Notes: generated by a model not told the origin, from the letters alone. Positions 20,787 through 32,494 are shown, counted from the stretch's first letter. The stretch is DNA of 64,000 nt from Streptococcus mitis (GCF_901542415.1 NZ_CABEHV010000004.1:372001-436000); one strand, 5' to 3'. Numbers and translations: made by a program.

Positions 20787-21915
20787 TAAATATTCTGCCA
20801 TTTTAGGAAACACAGTTGGTTTTCATGATATGTCAACATTGACCGACCACCGTCCAGTAGCTAGTTTGCCATTTGGTGGTAAATATCGTTTGATTGACTT
20901 CCCGCTTTCAAGTCTTGCTAATGCTGGTGTCCGTAGTATTTTTGGTATTTTCCAACAAGACAATATCAGTTCAGTCTTTGACCATATCCGTTCTGGTCGT
21001 GAGTGGGGATTGTCAACTCTTCTTAGCCACTACTATCTAGGTATTTACAATACCCGTGTGGAAAGTAGTACAGTTGGAAAAGAATACTACCAACAGCTTC
21101 TTACTTATTTGAAACGTTCCGGCTCAAACCAAACAGTGTCACTTAACTGTGATGTTTTGATTAATATTGATCTGAACCAAGTATTCCACCTACACACTAC
21201 AACAAAAGGTCCAATCACTGTAGTTTATAAAAAACTACCTAAAAAAGATATTTCAGAAGTAAATGCAATCTTAGAAGTGGATGAAACAGACCATGTCCGT
21301 TCTCATAAACTCTTTGATAGTAAATCATCAGATGAAGTTTACAATATGTCCACAGATATCTTTGTCGTCGATACACCTTGGTTGATTGAACGCTTAGAAG
21401 AAGAAGCTAAGAAAGAACATCCAGAGAAATTGCGTTATGTTTTACGGGATTTGGCGGTAAAAGAAGGGGCTTTTGCCTACGAGTACACAGGTTATCTGGC
21501 AAATATTCATTCTGTAGAGTCTTATTACAAAGCTAATAAAGATATGCTTGAATCTCAAAAATTCTACTCTCTCTTCTCACCAAATCAAAAGATTTATACA
21601 AAGGTCAAAAACGAAGAACCAACTTATTATGCTAATACATCTAAGGTAAGCACTTCTCAGTTTGCCTCTGGTAGTATCATTGAAGGTCAAGTGGCTAATT
21701 CTGTTTTATCACGTAATATTCATGTCCATAAGGATAGCTTGGTTAAAGATAGCATCTTATTCCCTCGTGTTGTTATTGGAGAAGGTGCTCAGGTAGAATA
21801 TGCTATCTTGGACAAGGGTGTTGAAGTTGCGGATGGAGTTGTGATCCGTGGAACTGCAGAACATCCAGTCGTCGTTAAGAAAGGTGCTAAAGTAACAGAG
21901 GATATTCATTCATGA
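20776..21915 (+). CDS. glgD: ADP-glucose pyrophosphorylase regulatory subunit GlgD
   Basis: 379 residues, paralogous to GlgC (shared [17 protein letters not shown] and the hexapeptide C-terminus), but the nucleotide-binding GGxGTRL signature is replaced by [15 protein letters not shown], and the catalytic [10 protein letters not shown] becomes [10 protein letters not shown]. This is the Firmicutes GlgD type, which is not efficiently catalytic alone and modulates GlgC in a heteromer. Overlaps both neighbours. Confidence 0.95.
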   Translation: MKIDKYSAILGNTVGFHDMSTLTDHRPVASLPFGGKYRLIDFPLSSLANAGVRSIFGIFQQDNISSVFDHIRSGREWGLSTLLSHYYLGIYNTRVESSTVGKEYYQQLLTYLKRSGSNQTVSLNCDVLINIDLNQVFHLHTTTKGPITVVYKKLPKKDISEVNAILEVDETDHVRSHKLFDSKSSDEVYNMSTDIFVVDTPWLIERLEEEAKKEHPEKLRYVLRDLAVKEGAFAYEYTGYLANIHSVESYYKANKDMLESQKFYSLFSPNQKIYTKVKNEEPTYYANTSKVSTSQFASGSIIEGQVANSVLSRNIHVHKDSLVKDSILFPRVVIGEGAQVEYAILDKGVEVADGVVIRGTAEHPVVVKKGAKVTEDIHS

Positions 21916-23345
21916 AAATTTTATTTGTAGCAGCTGAGGGTGCGCCCTTTTCAAAAACAGGTGGTTTGGGAGACGTCATTGGCGCTCTTCCTAAATCACT
22001 GGTAAAAGCGGGCCATGAAGTTGCAGTAATTTTACCCTACTATGACATGGTAGAGGCTAAATTTGGAAATCAGATTGAAGATGTTCTTCATTTTGAGGTG
22101 AGTGTTGGTTGGCGCAGACAGTATTGTGGGATTAAGAAAACAGTCTTAAACGGTGTGACCTTCTACTTTATTGACAACCAATATTATTTCTTCCGTGGTC
22201 ATGTTTACGGCGATTTTGATGACGGAGAACGCTTTGCTTTCTTCCAACTAGCTGCCATTGAGGCTATGGAAAGGATTGACTTTATTCCTGATCTTCTCCA
22301 TGTTCATGACTACCATACAGCTATGATTCCTTTCTTGTTGAAGGAAAAATACCGTTGGATTCAAGCCTATGAGGGCATTAAAACAGTTTTAACCATTCAT
22401 AATTTAGAATTCCAGGGACAATTTTCAGAAGGAATGTTATGGGATTTGTTTGGAGTCGGCTTTGAACGTTACGCTGATGGCACCCTTCGCTGGAACAACT
22501 GTCTGAATTGGATGAAGGCTGGTATTCTTTATGCGGACCGTGTTTCAACCGTTTCACCTAGTTATGCTCATGAAATTATGACCAGTCAGTTCGGATGTAA
22601 CTTGGATCAGATTCTTCGAATGGAGTCTGGCAAGGTGTCTGGTATCGTGAATGGGATTGATGCTGACCTTTATAATCCTCAGACGGATGCTCTTTTAGAT
22701 TATCATTTTAATCAGGAAGATTTGTCTGGTAAAGCCCAAAACAAGGCAAAATTGCAAGAAAGAGTTGGCTTGCCAGTTAGAGCTGACGTTCCTCTGGTGG
22801 GAATTGTTTCTCGTTTGACACGTCAAAAAGGTTTTGATGTGGTGGTGGAAAGTCTTCACCATATCTTGCAAAATGATGTTCAGATTGTTCTTTTGGGAAC
22901 TGGAGATCCAGCCTTTGAAGGAGCTTTCTCGTGGTTTGCTCAGATTTACCCAGACAAGCTATCAGCAAATATCACTTTTGATGTCAAACTTGCTCAAGAA
23001 ATCTACGCTGCTTGTGACCTCTTCCTCATGCCGAGTCGTTTTGAACCGTGTGGCTTGTCTCAGATGATGGCTATGCGTTACGGAACCTTGCCATTGGTCC
23101 ATGAAGTTGGTGGCTTGCGAGATACCGTTAAAGCCTTCAATCCAATTGAAGGAAGCGGTACTGGCTTTAGCTTTGACAATTTATCTCCTTACTGGTTAAA
23201 TTGGACTTTCCAAACAGCTTTGGACTTGTATAGAAACCATCCTGATGTTTGGAGAAATCTACAAAAACAAGCTATGGAGTGTGATTTCTCGTTGGATACA
23301 GCCTGCAGGTCATACCTTGAGTTGTACCATAGTTTAGTTAATTAA
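21912..23345 (+). CDS. glgA: Glycogen synthase GlgA
   Basis: Transfers glucose from ADP-glucose to the growing alpha-1,4 chain. 477 residues, GT5 family: N-terminal [13 protein letters not shown] (about 15-27) for ADP-glucose binding, [16 protein letters not shown], then the second Rossmann domain with [11 protein letters not shown] and the conserved FEPCGLSQM motif. Overlaps glgD by 4 bp (ATGA). Last gene of the glg operon, with a terminator 6 nt downstream. Confidence 0.97.
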   Translation: MKILFVAAEGAPFSKTGGLGDVIGALPKSLVKAGHEVAVILPYYDMVEAKFGNQIEDVLHFEVSVGWRRQYCGIKKTVLNGVTFYFIDNQYYFFRGHVYGDFDDGERFAFFQLAAIEAMERIDFIPDLLHVHDYHTAMIPFLLKEKYRWIQAYEGIKTVLTIHNLEFQGQFSEGMLWDLFGVGFERYADGTLRWNNCLNWMKAGILYADRVSTVSPSYAHEIMTSQFGCNLDQILRMESGKVSGIVNGIDADLYNPQTDALLDYHFNQEDLSGKAQNKAKLQERVGLPVRADVPLVGIVSRLTRQKGFDVVVESLHHILQNDVQIVLLGTGDPAFEGAFSWFAQIYPDKLSANITFDVKLAQEIYAACDLFLMPSRFEPCGLSQMMAMRYGTLPLVHEVGGLRDTVKAFNPIEGSGTGFSFDNLSPYWLNWTFQTALDLYRNHPDVWRNLQKQAMECDFSLDTACRSYLELYHSLVN

Positions 23346-23350
23346 TAGAT

Positions 23351-23380
23351 AAAATCGTATGATGACTTCATACGATTTTT
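23351..23380 (+). terminator. Terminator of glgBCDA
   Basis: AAAATCGTATGA / TTCATACGATTTTT hairpin with a 4-nt loop. Confidence 0.85.
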
Positions 23381-23403
23381 GGGCTGTTTAGAGAGGAGAA
23401 CTG

Positions 23404-24048
23404 ATGTCTCAAGTAAAAGGTTTGTGTGTTATGGATGTTGATGGAACCTTAATCCTAGAAGAAGTGATTGATCTTTTGGGTAGAGAGGCAGGTCGTGAGG
23501 AGGAAATTTCACAGATTACAAGTCGGGCAATGCGAGGAGAGTTAGACTTTGAAAGCAGTTTAAGAAAAAGAGTGTCCTTGCTGGAAGGTCTTCCTGTTTC
23601 GGTTTTTGATAAAGTCTTCAACACTATTCATCTAACGCCAAATGCCCAGAAATTTATCTCTATTCTCCAAAAGAATGGCATCCTAGTTGGTCTGGTGTCC
23701 GGTGGTTTTACTCCAATAGTTGAGAGATTAGCAAAATCTCTTGGAATTGCCTATTTCTCTGCCAACCAACTGGAAGTCAAAGGTGGCTTTCTAACAGGGA
23801 AATTAGTTGGACAAATTATCAGTCCCCAGGTCAAAAAAGAGACTCTGGAAAAATGGAGAGAGAAACTGAAACTTACTAGAGAAAGAACAGTTGCAATCGG
23901 TGATGGAGCCAATGATTTATTGATGTTGAAGGCGGCGGGACTTGGAATCGCCTTTTGTGCCAAAGAAGTGCTCAAAAAAGAAATACCGAATCATGTTGAC
24001 AAGAGGGATTTTTTAGAAGTTCTACCTTTGATTGACTTTTTAGAATGA
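23404..24048 (+). CDS. serB: HAD-family phosphoserine phosphatase
   Basis: Last step of serine synthesis, O-phosphoserine to serine. 214 residues with HAD motifs: D11-x-D13-GT (MDVDGTL), SGGF around 103-106, a lysine region and [10 protein letters not shown] (about 163-172). The cap domain is short, as in SerB. RBS GAGAGGAG. Other HAD hydrolases share these motifs, so substrate is inferred from overall similarity. Followed after 8 nt by a glycerate kinase gene, which fits shared three-carbon metabolism. Confidence 0.85.
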   Translation: MSQVKGLCVMDVDGTLILEEVIDLLGREAGREEEISQITSRAMRGELDFESSLRKRVSLLEGLPVSVFDKVFNTIHLTPNAQKFISILQKNGILVGLVSGGFTPIVERLAKSLGIAYFSANQLEVKGGFLTGKLVGQIISPQVKKETLEKWREKLKLTRERTVAIGDGANDLLMLKAAGLGIAFCAKEVLKKEIPNHVDKRDFLEVLPLIDFLE

Positions 24049-24056
24049 GGGAAAAT

Positions 24057-25172
24057 ATGAAGATTGTAATTGCACCGGATTCGTTTAAGGAAAGCTTGTC
24101 CGCTCAACAGGTAGCTGAAGCAATAAAAAGAGGCTTCCAACAATCGATAGCAGATGTAGAATGTCTCCTCTACCCTGTTGGTGATGGTGGGGAAGGTACA
24201 GTAGATGCTATTCGGCATTCTATTGACCTTGAAGAAAAATGGATCAAAGTGACAGGATCTTTTGGACAAAAAGAAGCCATGCGCTATTTTCAAAAAGGGG
24301 AACTGGCTCTATTTGAAGTAGCTGATTTGGTTGGCCTTGGAAAAATTCCGCTAGAGAAACGAAATCCACTTCAAATCCAAACTTGTGGTATTGGAGAGTT
24401 GATTCGTCATCTCATTGCTAAAGGGATTACAGAAATCTATATCGGCGTTGGTGGCACGGCCAGTAATGATGGAGGACTGGGGATTGCTGCTGGTTTAGGT
24501 TATCAATTTTATGATAGGGATGGAAATGTCTTGCCGGCTTGCGGTCAATCCTTATTAAACTTAGGTTCTGTTTCAATAGAAAATCGTTATGAAATTCCTG
24601 AAGATGTTCAAATTCGTATTTTAGCAGATGTCGTGAGTCCCTTATGTGGATATCAAGGTGCGACCTACACGTTTGGCAAGCAAAAATGCCTAGATCCTAC
24701 TATGTTTGAGGCCGTAGATCAAGCGATCCAAGATTTTTATGAAAAATTCTCACCTGTAACATTGGAAATTAAAGGAGCAGGAGCTGGTGGAGGCATTGCT
24801 GGCGGTTTGTGTGCCTTTGCTCAGGCAAATATCGTGTCTGGAATTGATACCTGCTTGAACTTAGTCAACTTTGATAAGAAAGTTTCACATGCTGACTTGG
24901 TTGTTGTTGGAGAAGGAAGGCTAGATCGTCAAAGCCTAGCAGGTAAAGCTCCTATTGGTGTTGCAAAAAGAACCCCTGTCGGAGTTCCTGTCATTGCTAT
25001 TTGTGGTAGTCTTGCTGAAGATTTACCTTCCTTACCATTTGAGAATATCCAAGCGGCTTTTTCAATTTTGGAGAAAAGTGAACCTCTAGAAGATAGTTTG
25101 AAAAATGCCAGTCTCTATCTGGAGCACACGTCTGCCAATATTGGGCGTTTATTAAGTATGTGCAATATTTAG
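24057..25172 (+). CDS. glxK: Glycerate kinase (GlxK/GarK family)
   Basis: Phosphorylates glycerate with ATP, feeding glycolysis. 371 residues from the ATG at 24057 (GAGGG RBS). Family landmarks: [12 protein letters not shown] at the N-terminus, [23 protein letters not shown], and [17 protein letters not shown] near 280. Its 3' end overlaps the convergent DUF1694 gene by 4 bp. Confidence 0.92.
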   Translation: MKIVIAPDSFKESLSAQQVAEAIKRGFQQSIADVECLLYPVGDGGEGTVDAIRHSIDLEEKWIKVTGSFGQKEAMRYFQKGELALFEVADLVGLGKIPLEKRNPLQIQTCGIGELIRHLIAKGITEIYIGVGGTASNDGGLGIAAGLGYQFYDRDGNVLPACGQSLLNLGSVSIENRYEIPEDVQIRILADVVSPLCGYQGATYTFGKQKCLDPTMFEAVDQAIQDFYEKFSPVTLEIKGAGAGGGIAGGLCAFAQANIVSGIDTCLNLVNFDKKVSHADLVVVGEGRLDRQSLAGKAPIGVAKRTPVGVPVIAICGSLAEDLPSLPFENIQAAFSILEKSEPLEDSLKNASLYLEHTSANIGRLLSMCNI

Positions 25173-25615
25173 CCAAACCATTTTTTCCAGAAGGATGTTT
25201 TGGCTGGTTCTTCCTTTTTAACTTCCCAAAGTTTTGCAAAAGCAAGTCGAAGGTTCTTTTCTTCTACTTGAACTGGTGCATTGGTGTGGATAATAAGGCC
25301 AAAAGGAGAAGAAGTATGCTCTTCAGATACAATGGTAGCTTGACTATCAGTTTCTTTTGCTTCTTTTAAGTAGAAAACTTGTTTGTCAAATTCGATATTT
25401 GGTGAAATCTTCACAAATAGTGGTTCTGCTTTTTCCTGAAGATTTTCTAAAATAGATAAAAAGCCTTTTTCTAACTGAGGGCTATTTGCTGTGTCAATAT
25501 CTGCATATCCAAGAACTCTTTCCTCAAAAGTGCCAAGATAGCGTCTTTGCTCATCTGGATTTAATTTTGGCCCACCATGAGCTTTTTCAAGTAATTGTTT
25601 TGATAAATCTGTCAT
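25169..25615 (-). CDS. DUF1694 (YueI-like) cytoplasmic protein
   Basis: 148 residues, no signal peptide or membrane helix. Resembles the YueI/DUF1694 family, widespread in Firmicutes and of unknown function: [22 protein letters not shown] near the N-terminus (about 13-34) and a central beta-rich part. Convergent with glxK, overlapping by 4 bp, and divergent from eno. Confidence 0.8.
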   Translation of the reverse strand: MTDLSKQLLEKAHGGPKLNPDEQRRYLGTFEERVLGYADIDTANSPQLEKGFLSILENLQEKAEPLFVKISPNIEFDKQVFYLKEAKETDSQATIVSEEHTSSPFGLIIHTNAPVQVEEKNLRLAFAKLWEVKKEEPAKTSFWKKWFG

Positions 25616-25655
25616 GAAAACAGTATATCATAAAAGTTAGAATAAAACAGATAAA

Positions 25656-25669
25656 AGAAAGCGATTACT
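25656..25669 (+). promoter_or_regulatory. Candidate cre site upstream of the eno promoter
   Basis: AGAAAGCGATTACT has one clear mismatch to WGAAARCGYTTWCW (A at the Y position). It is centred about 85 nt upstream of the predicted eno start, an upstream position at which CcpA often activates. Confidence 0.5.
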
Positions 25670-25711
25670 TTATAAAGTTAAGGAAAATTTGCACAAAGAT
25701 AACGTTTTTTC

Positions 25712-25740
25712 TTGAAAAAGGAGGGTTTTTAATGTATTAT
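25712..25740 (+). promoter_or_regulatory. Promoter of eno
   Basis: TTGAAA, exact 17-nt spacer, TATTAT. A 30-nt leader carries AAGGAGAG before the ATG. Confidence 0.75.
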
Positions 25741-25775
25741 AGAGGTGTAAAAAATTTAACTCATAAGGAGAGTAA

Positions 25776-27080
<1,305 letters not shown>

Positions 27081-27083
<3 letters not shown>

Positions 27084-27105
27084 AATAGTCCAGTGAACTA
27101 TTTTA
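27081..27105 (+). terminator. First hairpin after eno
   Basis: TAAAATAGT / ACTATTTTA inverted repeat whose left arm contains the eno stop codon. No long T-tract, so perhaps mainly an mRNA-stabilising 3' hairpin. Confidence 0.5.
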
Positions 27106-27154
27106 TCCCGAACCTTGAAATTCAAAAGTTCGGCCGTTGATTTAACAACGTTTC

Positions 27155-27188
27155 TAGCCCCTCGGATTTTATCCGAAGGGCTATTTTT
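27155..27188 (+). terminator. Main terminator of eno
   Basis: TAGCCCCTCGGAT / ATCCGAAGGGCTA stem followed by TTTTTCT. A further small hairpin (CGTTG / CAACG) lies just upstream. Confidence 0.85.
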
Positions 27189-27194
27189 CTATTT

Positions 27195-27217
27195 AGGGGG
27201 CAAAAAAGGGGCAAAAC
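27195..27217 (+). repeat. AGGGGGCAAAAAAGGGGCA motif past the eno terminator, attachment-site-like
   Basis: Two GGGGCAAAA-type units in tandem. The first 14 bases (AGGGGGCAAAAAAG) recur past the hup terminator at 34858. Tandem GGGGGCAAA-like units resemble integrase arm sequences near prophage attachment sites as I recall them; no integrase is present here. Confidence 0.45.
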
Positions 27218-27352
27218 ATTTCAAGACAGCTCATTTACCAATAAATCCTATTCAGCTAATATAATTGAAAATGATGGAAAAAAGGGTGAATTTATGATAT
27301 ACTTTAATGTAGGACCTTTTTAGAAATTTTGAAAGAGTATTAAAAATTTAAA

Positions 27353-28612
27353 ATGAGAAAAATTGTTATCAATGGTGGCTTGCCCCTGCAAGGTGAGATT
27401 ACCATTAGTGGTGCAAAAAATAGTGTAGTAGCTTTGATTCCAGCTATTATTTTGGCAGATGATGTTGTAACTTTGGATTGTGTGCCAGATATTTCCGATG
27501 TGGCAAGTCTTGTCGAAATCATGGAATTAATGGGTGCTACTGTTAAGAGATATGATGATGTGTTAGAAATTGATCCAAGAGGTGTTCAGAATATTCCAAT
27601 GCCTTATGGGAAAATCAATAGTCTTCGTGCATCTTATTATTTTTATGGAAGTCTTTTAGGTCGCTTTGGTGAAGCTACTGTTGGTTTACCTGGTGGATGT
27701 GATTTGGGACCTCGCCCTATTGACTTACACCTTAAGGCTTTTGAAGCTATGGGAGCAACTGTTAGCTACGAGGGAGATAACATGAAGTTATCTGCTAAAG
27801 AAACAGGACTTCACGGCGCAAGTATCTACATGGATACGGTTAGTGTGGGTGCGACGATTAATACGATGATTGCTGCGGTTAAAGCAAATGGTCGTACTAT
27901 TATTGAAAATGCAGCCCGTGAACCTGAGATTATTGACGTTGCTACTCTATTGAATAACATGGGTGCCCATATCCGTGGTGCTGGAACCAATATCATCATT
28001 ATTGATGGTGTTGAAAGATTACATGGAACGCGTCATCAGGTGATTCCAGATCGTATCGAAGCGGGAACATACATTTCCTTAGCTGCAGCAGTTGGTAAGG
28101 GAATTCGTATTAACAATGTATTATACGAACACCTAGAAGGATTTATTGCTAAGTTAGAGGAAATGGGAGTTCGAATGACTGTATCCGAGGATAGTATTTT
28201 TGTCGAAGAACAGTCTAATTTGAAAGCAATTAATATTAAGACGGCTCCTTATCCAGGCTTTGCAACTGATTTGCAACAACCGATTACTCCTCTTTTGCTA
28301 ACAGCTAATGGTCGTGGTACAATTGTTGATACGATTTACGAAAAACGTGTAAACCATGTTTTTGAATTAGCTAAAATGGACGCAGATATATCAACAACAA
28401 ATGGTCATATTTTATACACAGGTGGACGTGGTTTACGTGGAGCAAGTGTTAAAGCGACTGACCTGAGAGCTGGTGCAGCTTTAGTTATTGCTGGTTTGAT
28501 GGCCGAGGGACAAACTGAAATTACCAATATCGAGTTTATCTTACGTGGTTATTCTGATATTATCGAAAAATTACGTAATCTAGGAGCGGATATTAGACTT
28601 GTTGAGGATTAA
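27353..28612 (+). CDS. murZ: UDP-N-acetylglucosamine 1-carboxyvinyltransferase (MurA/MurZ paralogue)
   Basis: First committed step of peptidoglycan synthesis: PEP enolpyruvyl transfer to UDP-GlcNAc; the fosfomycin target. 419 residues: [12 protein letters not shown] at the N-terminus (Lys22-Asn23-type), catalytic Cys near residue 116 in [13 protein letters not shown], and [12 protein letters not shown] near 300. Streptococci carry two copies; which is called MurA or MurZ varies. Weak SD before the ATG; possible -10 TATACT near 27297-27302 gives a leader of about 45 nt. Confidence 0.94.
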   Translation: MRKIVINGGLPLQGEITISGAKNSVVALIPAIILADDVVTLDCVPDISDVASLVEIMELMGATVKRYDDVLEIDPRGVQNIPMPYGKINSLRASYYFYGSLLGRFGEATVGLPGGCDLGPRPIDLHLKAFEAMGATVSYEGDNMKLSAKETGLHGASIYMDTVSVGATINTMIAAVKANGRTIIENAAREPEIIDVATLLNNMGAHIRGAGTNIIIIDGVERLHGTRHQVIPDRIEAGTYISLAAAVGKGIRINNVLYEHLEGFIAKLEEMGVRMTVSEDSIFVEEQSNLKAINIKTAPYPGFATDLQQPITPLLLTANGRGTIVDTIYEKRVNHVFELAKMDADISTTNGHILYTGGRGLRGASVKATDLRAGAALVIAGLMAEGQTEITNIEFILRGYSDIIEKLRNLGADIRLVED

Positions 28613-28627
28613 ACCGTAGAGGTGTTT

Positions 28628-29179
28628 ATGAATATTTGGACCAAATTAGCAATGTTTTCTTTTTTTGAAACGGATCGCTTGTATTTGCGTCCTTTCTTTT
28701 TTAGTGATAGTAAGGACTTCCATGAGATAGCTTCAAATCCAGAAAATCTCCAATTTATTTTCCCGACTCAGGCAAGTTTGGAAGAAAGTCAATATGCAAT
28801 GGCCAATTATTTTATGAAATCTCCATTAGGAGTATGGGCTATTTGTGACAAGAAAACTGAAAAAATGATTGGTTCAATTAAGTTTGAAAAGCTAGATGAA
28901 ATTAAAAAAGAAGCAGAACTTGGTTATTTTTTGAGAAAAGATGTGTGGTGTCAAGGTTTTATGACTGAAGTTGTAAAAAAACTTTGCCAACTTTCTTTTG
29001 AGGAATTTGGCTTAAAACAATTATCCATCATTACCCACCTTGAAAATGAAGCTAGTCAACGGGTTGCTCTTAAGTCTGGATTTCGTTTGTTCCGTCAGTT
29101 TAAAGGAAGTGATCGCTATACAAGAAAAATGCGAGATTATCTTGAGTTTCGCTTTGTAAAGGGAGAAATTAATGAGTAA
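28628..29179 (+). CDS. GNAT acetyltransferase (RimJ/RimL-like)
   Basis: 183 residues from the ATG at 28628; GAGGTG just upstream serves as RBS, so the GTG at 28622 is unlikely to be the start. GNAT fold of the Acetyltransf_3 type: ETDRLYLRPFFFSD near 15-28, LGYFLRKDVWCQGFMTEVV (acetyl-CoA motif A) near 102-120. Acceptor unknown. Between murZ and the YtoI-like gene, overlapping the latter by 8 bp. Confidence 0.83.
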   Translation: MNIWTKLAMFSFFETDRLYLRPFFFSDSKDFHEIASNPENLQFIFPTQASLEESQYAMANYFMKSPLGVWAICDKKTEKMIGSIKFEKLDEIKKEAELGYFLRKDVWCQGFMTEVVKKLCQLSFEEFGLKQLSIITHLENEASQRVALKSGFRLFRQFKGSDRYTRKMRDYLEFRFVKGEINE

Positions 29180-30449
29180 ACACCAAGAAATTCTAAGTTA
29201 TTTGGAAGAATTACCTGTTGGTAAAAGAGTCAGTGTTCGAAGCATTTCCAACCATCTAGGAGTCAGTGATGGAACGGCCTATCGGGCCATTAAAGAAGCT
29301 GAAAACCGTGGAATTGTAGAGACTCGCCCAAGAAGTGGTACTATCCGTGTTAAATCTCAGAAAGTTGCTATAGAGAGATTAACTTTTGCTGAAATTGCAG
29401 AAGTGACTACTTCTGAAGTGTTAGCTGGACAGGAAGGACTTGATAGAGAATTTAGTAAGTTCTCAATCGGTGCCATGACCGAACAAAACATCTTATCTTA
29501 TCTCCATGATGGTGGGCTCCTGATTGTCGGAGATCGTACTCGTATCCAATTACTAGCACTTGAAAATGAAAATGCAGTTCTGGTTACAGGTGGATTTCAG
29601 GTTCATGATGATGTGCTTAAACTGGCCAATCAAAAAGGAATTCCAGTTCTGAGAAGCAAGAACGACACTTTTACCATTGCGACCATGATAAATAAAGCCC
29701 TGTCAAATGTACAAATCAAGACTGATATTCTGACAGTTGAGAAACTTTATCGCCCAAGTCATGAGTATGGTTTTCTGAGGGAAACAGACACAGTCAAAGA
29801 TTATTTGGACTTAGTTCGTAAGAATCGTAGCAGTCGTTTCCCAGTTATCAATCAGCACCAGGTCGTTGTTGGGGTTGTTACTATGAGAGATGCAGGTGAT
29901 AAGTCACCAAGTACTACAATTGATAAGGTCATGTCTCGTAGTCTATTTTTGGTTGGATTATCGACAAATATTGCCAATGTGAGTCAACGGATGATTGCTG
30001 AAGACTTTGAAATGGTACCGGTTGTTCGAAATAATCAAACATTGCTTGGGGTTGTAACCAGACGAGATGTCATGGAGAAGATGAGTCGTTCCCAAGTTTC
30101 TGCTCTACCGACTTTTTCTGAGCAGATTGGTCAAAAACTTTCTTATCATCATGATGAAGTAGTGATTACAGTGGAACCCTTTATGCTTGAGAAAAACGGA
30201 GTTTTAGCCAACGGTGTATTGTCAGAAATTCTGACCCACATGACTCAAGATTTAGTTGTAAATAGTGGGCGCAATCTCATCATTGAGCAGATGCTGATCT
30301 ACTTTTTGCAGGCTGTTCAGATAGATGATATACTGCGCATTCAAGCCCGTATTATCCATCATACGAGACGGTCAGCTATTATTGATTACGATATTTATCA
30401 TGGTCATCAGATTGTTTCAAAAGCAAATGTAACCGTTAAAATTAATTAG
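29172..30449 (+). CDS. YtoI-like regulator: HTH, DRTGG, paired CBS, hotdog
   Basis: 425 residues with four modules: N-terminal winged HTH (about 1-62, VSVRSISNHLGVSDGTAYRA), DRTGG domain (about 70-185), two CBS domains (about 195-310; SRFPVINQHQVVVGVVTMRD and MVPVVRNNQTLLGVVTRRD), and a C-terminal hotdog/thioesterase-like domain (about 320-425). CBS and DRTGG domains suggest nucleotide or acyl-CoA sensing; no target is shown. Overlaps the GNAT gene by 8 bp and precedes map by 15 nt, so it is operonic. Confidence 0.85.
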   Translation: MSKHQEILSYLEELPVGKRVSVRSISNHLGVSDGTAYRAIKEAENRGIVETRPRSGTIRVKSQKVAIERLTFAEIAEVTTSEVLAGQEGLDREFSKFSIGAMTEQNILSYLHDGGLLIVGDRTRIQLLALENENAVLVTGGFQVHDDVLKLANQKGIPVLRSKNDTFTIATMINKALSNVQIKTDILTVEKLYRPSHEYGFLRETDTVKDYLDLVRKNRSSRFPVINQHQVVVGVVTMRDAGDKSPSTTIDKVMSRSLFLVGLSTNIANVSQRMIAEDFEMVPVVRNNQTLLGVVTRRDVMEKMSRSQVSALPTFSEQIGQKLSYHHDEVVITVEPFMLEKNGVLANGVLSEILTHMTQDLVVNSGRNLIIEQMLIYFLQAVQIDDILRIQARIIHHTRRSAIIDYDIYHGHQIVSKANVTVKIN

Positions 30450-30464
30450 AAACTAGGAGAAAAG

Positions 30465-31325
30465 ATGATAACATTAAAATCAGCTCGTGAAATTGAAGCT
30501 ATGGATAAAGCCGGTGATTTCCTCGCAAGTATTCATATCGGCTTGCGTGATTTGATTAAGCCTGGCGTAGATATGTGGGAAGTAGAAGAGTATGTTCGTC
30601 GTCGTTGTAAGGAAGAAAATTTCCTTCCGCTTCAGATTGGAGTTGACGGTGCCATGATGGACTATCCTTATGCTACCTGCTGTTCTCTTAACGATGAAGT
30701 AGCTCACGCTTTCCCTCGTCATTATATCTTGAAAGATGGTGATTTGCTTAAGGTTGATATGGTTTTGGGCGGTCCAATTGCTAAATCTGACCTGAATGTC
30801 TCAAAATTAAACTTCAATAATGTTGAACAAATGAAGAAATACACTCAGAGCTATTCTGGTGGTCTTGCAGACTCATGTTGGGCTTATGCTGTCGGTACAC
30901 CTTCCGAAAAAGTGAAAAACTTGATGGATGTAACTAAAGAAGCCATGTATAAGGGGATTGAGCAAGCTGTTGTTGGGAACCGTATTGGTGATATTGGTGC
31001 AGCCATTCAAGAATACGCTGAAAGTCGTGGTTACGGTGTAGTGCGTGATTTGGTTGGTCATGGTGTTGGTCCAACTATGCATGAAGAACCAATGGTTCCT
31101 AACTATGGTATTGCTGGTCGTGGGCTTCGTCTCCGTGAAGGAATGGTTTTGACCATTGAACCGATGATCAATACAGGTGACTGGGAAATTGATACAGATA
31201 TGAAAACTGGTTGGGCGCATAAGACCATTGACGGTGGATTGTCATGTCAGTATGAACACCAATTTGTCATTACGAAAGATGGACCTGTTATCTTGACTAG
31301 CCAAGGTGAAGAAGGGACTTATTAA
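30465..31325 (+). CDS. map: Methionine aminopeptidase type I
   Basis: Removes initiator Met from nascent proteins. 286 residues, longer than the ~250 of E. coli because of a streptococcal insert (about residues 108-135, SKLNFNNVEQMKKYTQSYSG) beside the first metal-binding Asp (KVDMVLGG). Other ligands and landmarks: HAFPRHY, GHGVGPTMHEEP, EGMVLTIEPM, and the final QYEHQFVIT glutamate. RBS TAGGAGA. Confidence 0.95.
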   Translation: MITLKSAREIEAMDKAGDFLASIHIGLRDLIKPGVDMWEVEEYVRRRCKEENFLPLQIGVDGAMMDYPYATCCSLNDEVAHAFPRHYILKDGDLLKVDMVLGGPIAKSDLNVSKLNFNNVEQMKKYTQSYSGGLADSCWAYAVGTPSEKVKNLMDVTKEAMYKGIEQAVVGNRIGDIGAAIQEYAESRGYGVVRDLVGHGVGPTMHEEPMVPNYGIAGRGLRLREGMVLTIEPMINTGDWEIDTDMKTGWAHKTIDGGLSCQYEHQFVITKDGPVILTSQGEEGTY

Positions 31326-31385
31326 TAAAAAGTGAAAAGACTGCTGGAAGTTCGTTTTGAAAAAATCCAGTATATTTTCTCATAT

Positions 31386-31432
31386 TAAAACGCATTGTAT
31401 CAAGTTTTAAGGGCTGATGTGATGCGTTTTTC
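31386..31432 (+). terminator. Probable terminator of map
   Basis: AAAACGCAT / ATGCGTTTTT outer stem with an imperfect continuation (TGTATCAAG / CTGATGTG) and a T-tract. The rest of the 31326-31561 gap shows nothing I recognise. Confidence 0.65.
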
Positions 31433-31561
31433 TGATTTCAAGACTCTTCCCTCAATCTCTTGTTATTTATTAAGATATTAAAAAAAATTCTTATAAAATG
31501 GTACACTTCAGCTTAAAAAAACGACATTTCAGATTTTCTGTTCCAGAAATAGCTGTCACTA

Positions 31562-31570
31562 TGATATAAT
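31562..31570 (+). promoter_or_regulatory. Extended -10 promoter of ribF, leaderless arrangement
   Basis: TGA TATAAT, then 6 nt and the ATG at 31577; the -35 (TTCCAG) is poor and there is no SD. Confidence 0.65.
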
Positions 31571-31576
31571 TATTTT

Positions 31577-32494
31577 ATGATTATTACTATTCCTATAAAA
31601 AATCAAAAAGATATTGGCACACCATCCGATTCGGTCGTTGTTCTCGGCTATTTTGATGGTATACATAAGGGACATCAAGAACTATTTCGTGTTGCCAACA
31701 AGGCTGCGAGAAAGGATTTATTGCCTATCGTAGTTATGACCTTTAATGAATCTCCAAAGATTGCTTTAGAGCCTTATCATCCGGATTTGTTTTTGCATAT
31801 TTTGAACCCTGCTGAGCGTGAAAGAAAATTAAAGCGTGAAGGTGTAGAAGAATTATATCTCCTTGATTTTAGTAGCAAATTTGCTAGTCTCACAGCAGAA
31901 GAATTTTTTGCGACTTATATTAAGGCTATGAATGCTAAAATTATTGTTGCAGGTTTTGATTATACATTTGGTTCTGACAAAAAAACGGCAGAAGATTTAA
32001 AGAATTACTTTGATGGAGAAGTTATCATTGTTCCACCTGTAGAAGATGAGAAAGGAAAGATTAGTTCAACTCGTATCCGTCAAGCTATTTTAGACGGAAA
32101 TGTGAAAGAAGCAGGAGAACTTTTGGGGGCACCGCTTCCATCAAGAGGTATGGTGGTTCATGGCAATGCTCGTGGTCGTACGATTGGTTATCCAACAGCT
32201 AATTTGGTGCTTTTAGACCGTACTTATATGCCAGCAGATGGTGTTTATGTCGTTGATGTTGAGATTCAAAGACAGAAGTATCGTGCTATGGCTAGTGTTG
32301 GGAAAAATGTGACCTTTGATGGAGAAGAAGCACGTTTTGAAGTCAATATTTTTGATTTTAATCAAGATATTTATGGGGAAACAGTCATGGTTTATTGGCT
32401 TGATCACATTCGAGATATGACCAAATTTGACTCAGTTGACCAATTAGTGGATCAGTTAAAGGCTGATGAAGAAGTAGCTCGGAATTGGTCTTAA
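31577..32494 (+). CDS. ribF: Riboflavin kinase / FMN adenylyltransferase RibF
   Basis: Bifunctional enzyme converting riboflavin to FMN and FAD. 305 residues: N-terminal FAD synthetase with VVLGYFDGIHKGHQ (HxGH-like, about 21-34) and ISSTRIRQAI near 163-172; C-terminal riboflavin kinase with GRTIGYPTANL (about 196-206) and the later DFNQDIYGE. Full length. No FMN riboswitch upstream. Predicted leaderless mRNA. Confidence 0.95.
   Translation: MIITIPIKNQKDIGTPSDSVVVLGYFDGIHKGHQELFRVANKAARKDLLPIVVMTFNESPKIALEPYHPDLFLHILNPAERERKLKREGVEELYLLDFSSKFASLTAEEFFATYIKAMNAKIIVAGFDYTFGSDKKTAEDLKNYFDGEVIIVPPVEDEKGKISSTRIRQAILDGNVKEAGELLGAPLPSRGMVVHGNARGRTIGYPTANLVLLDRTYMPADGVYVVDVEIQRQKYRAMASVGKNVTFDGEEARFEVNIFDFNQDIYGETVMVYWLDHIRDMTKFDSVDQLVDQLKADEEVARNWS

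Noticed and set aside
25697..25710. Third cre site overlapping the eno -35 region
   Set aside because: AGATAACGTTTTTT has two or more mismatches at informative positions and lies in an A/T-rich run.
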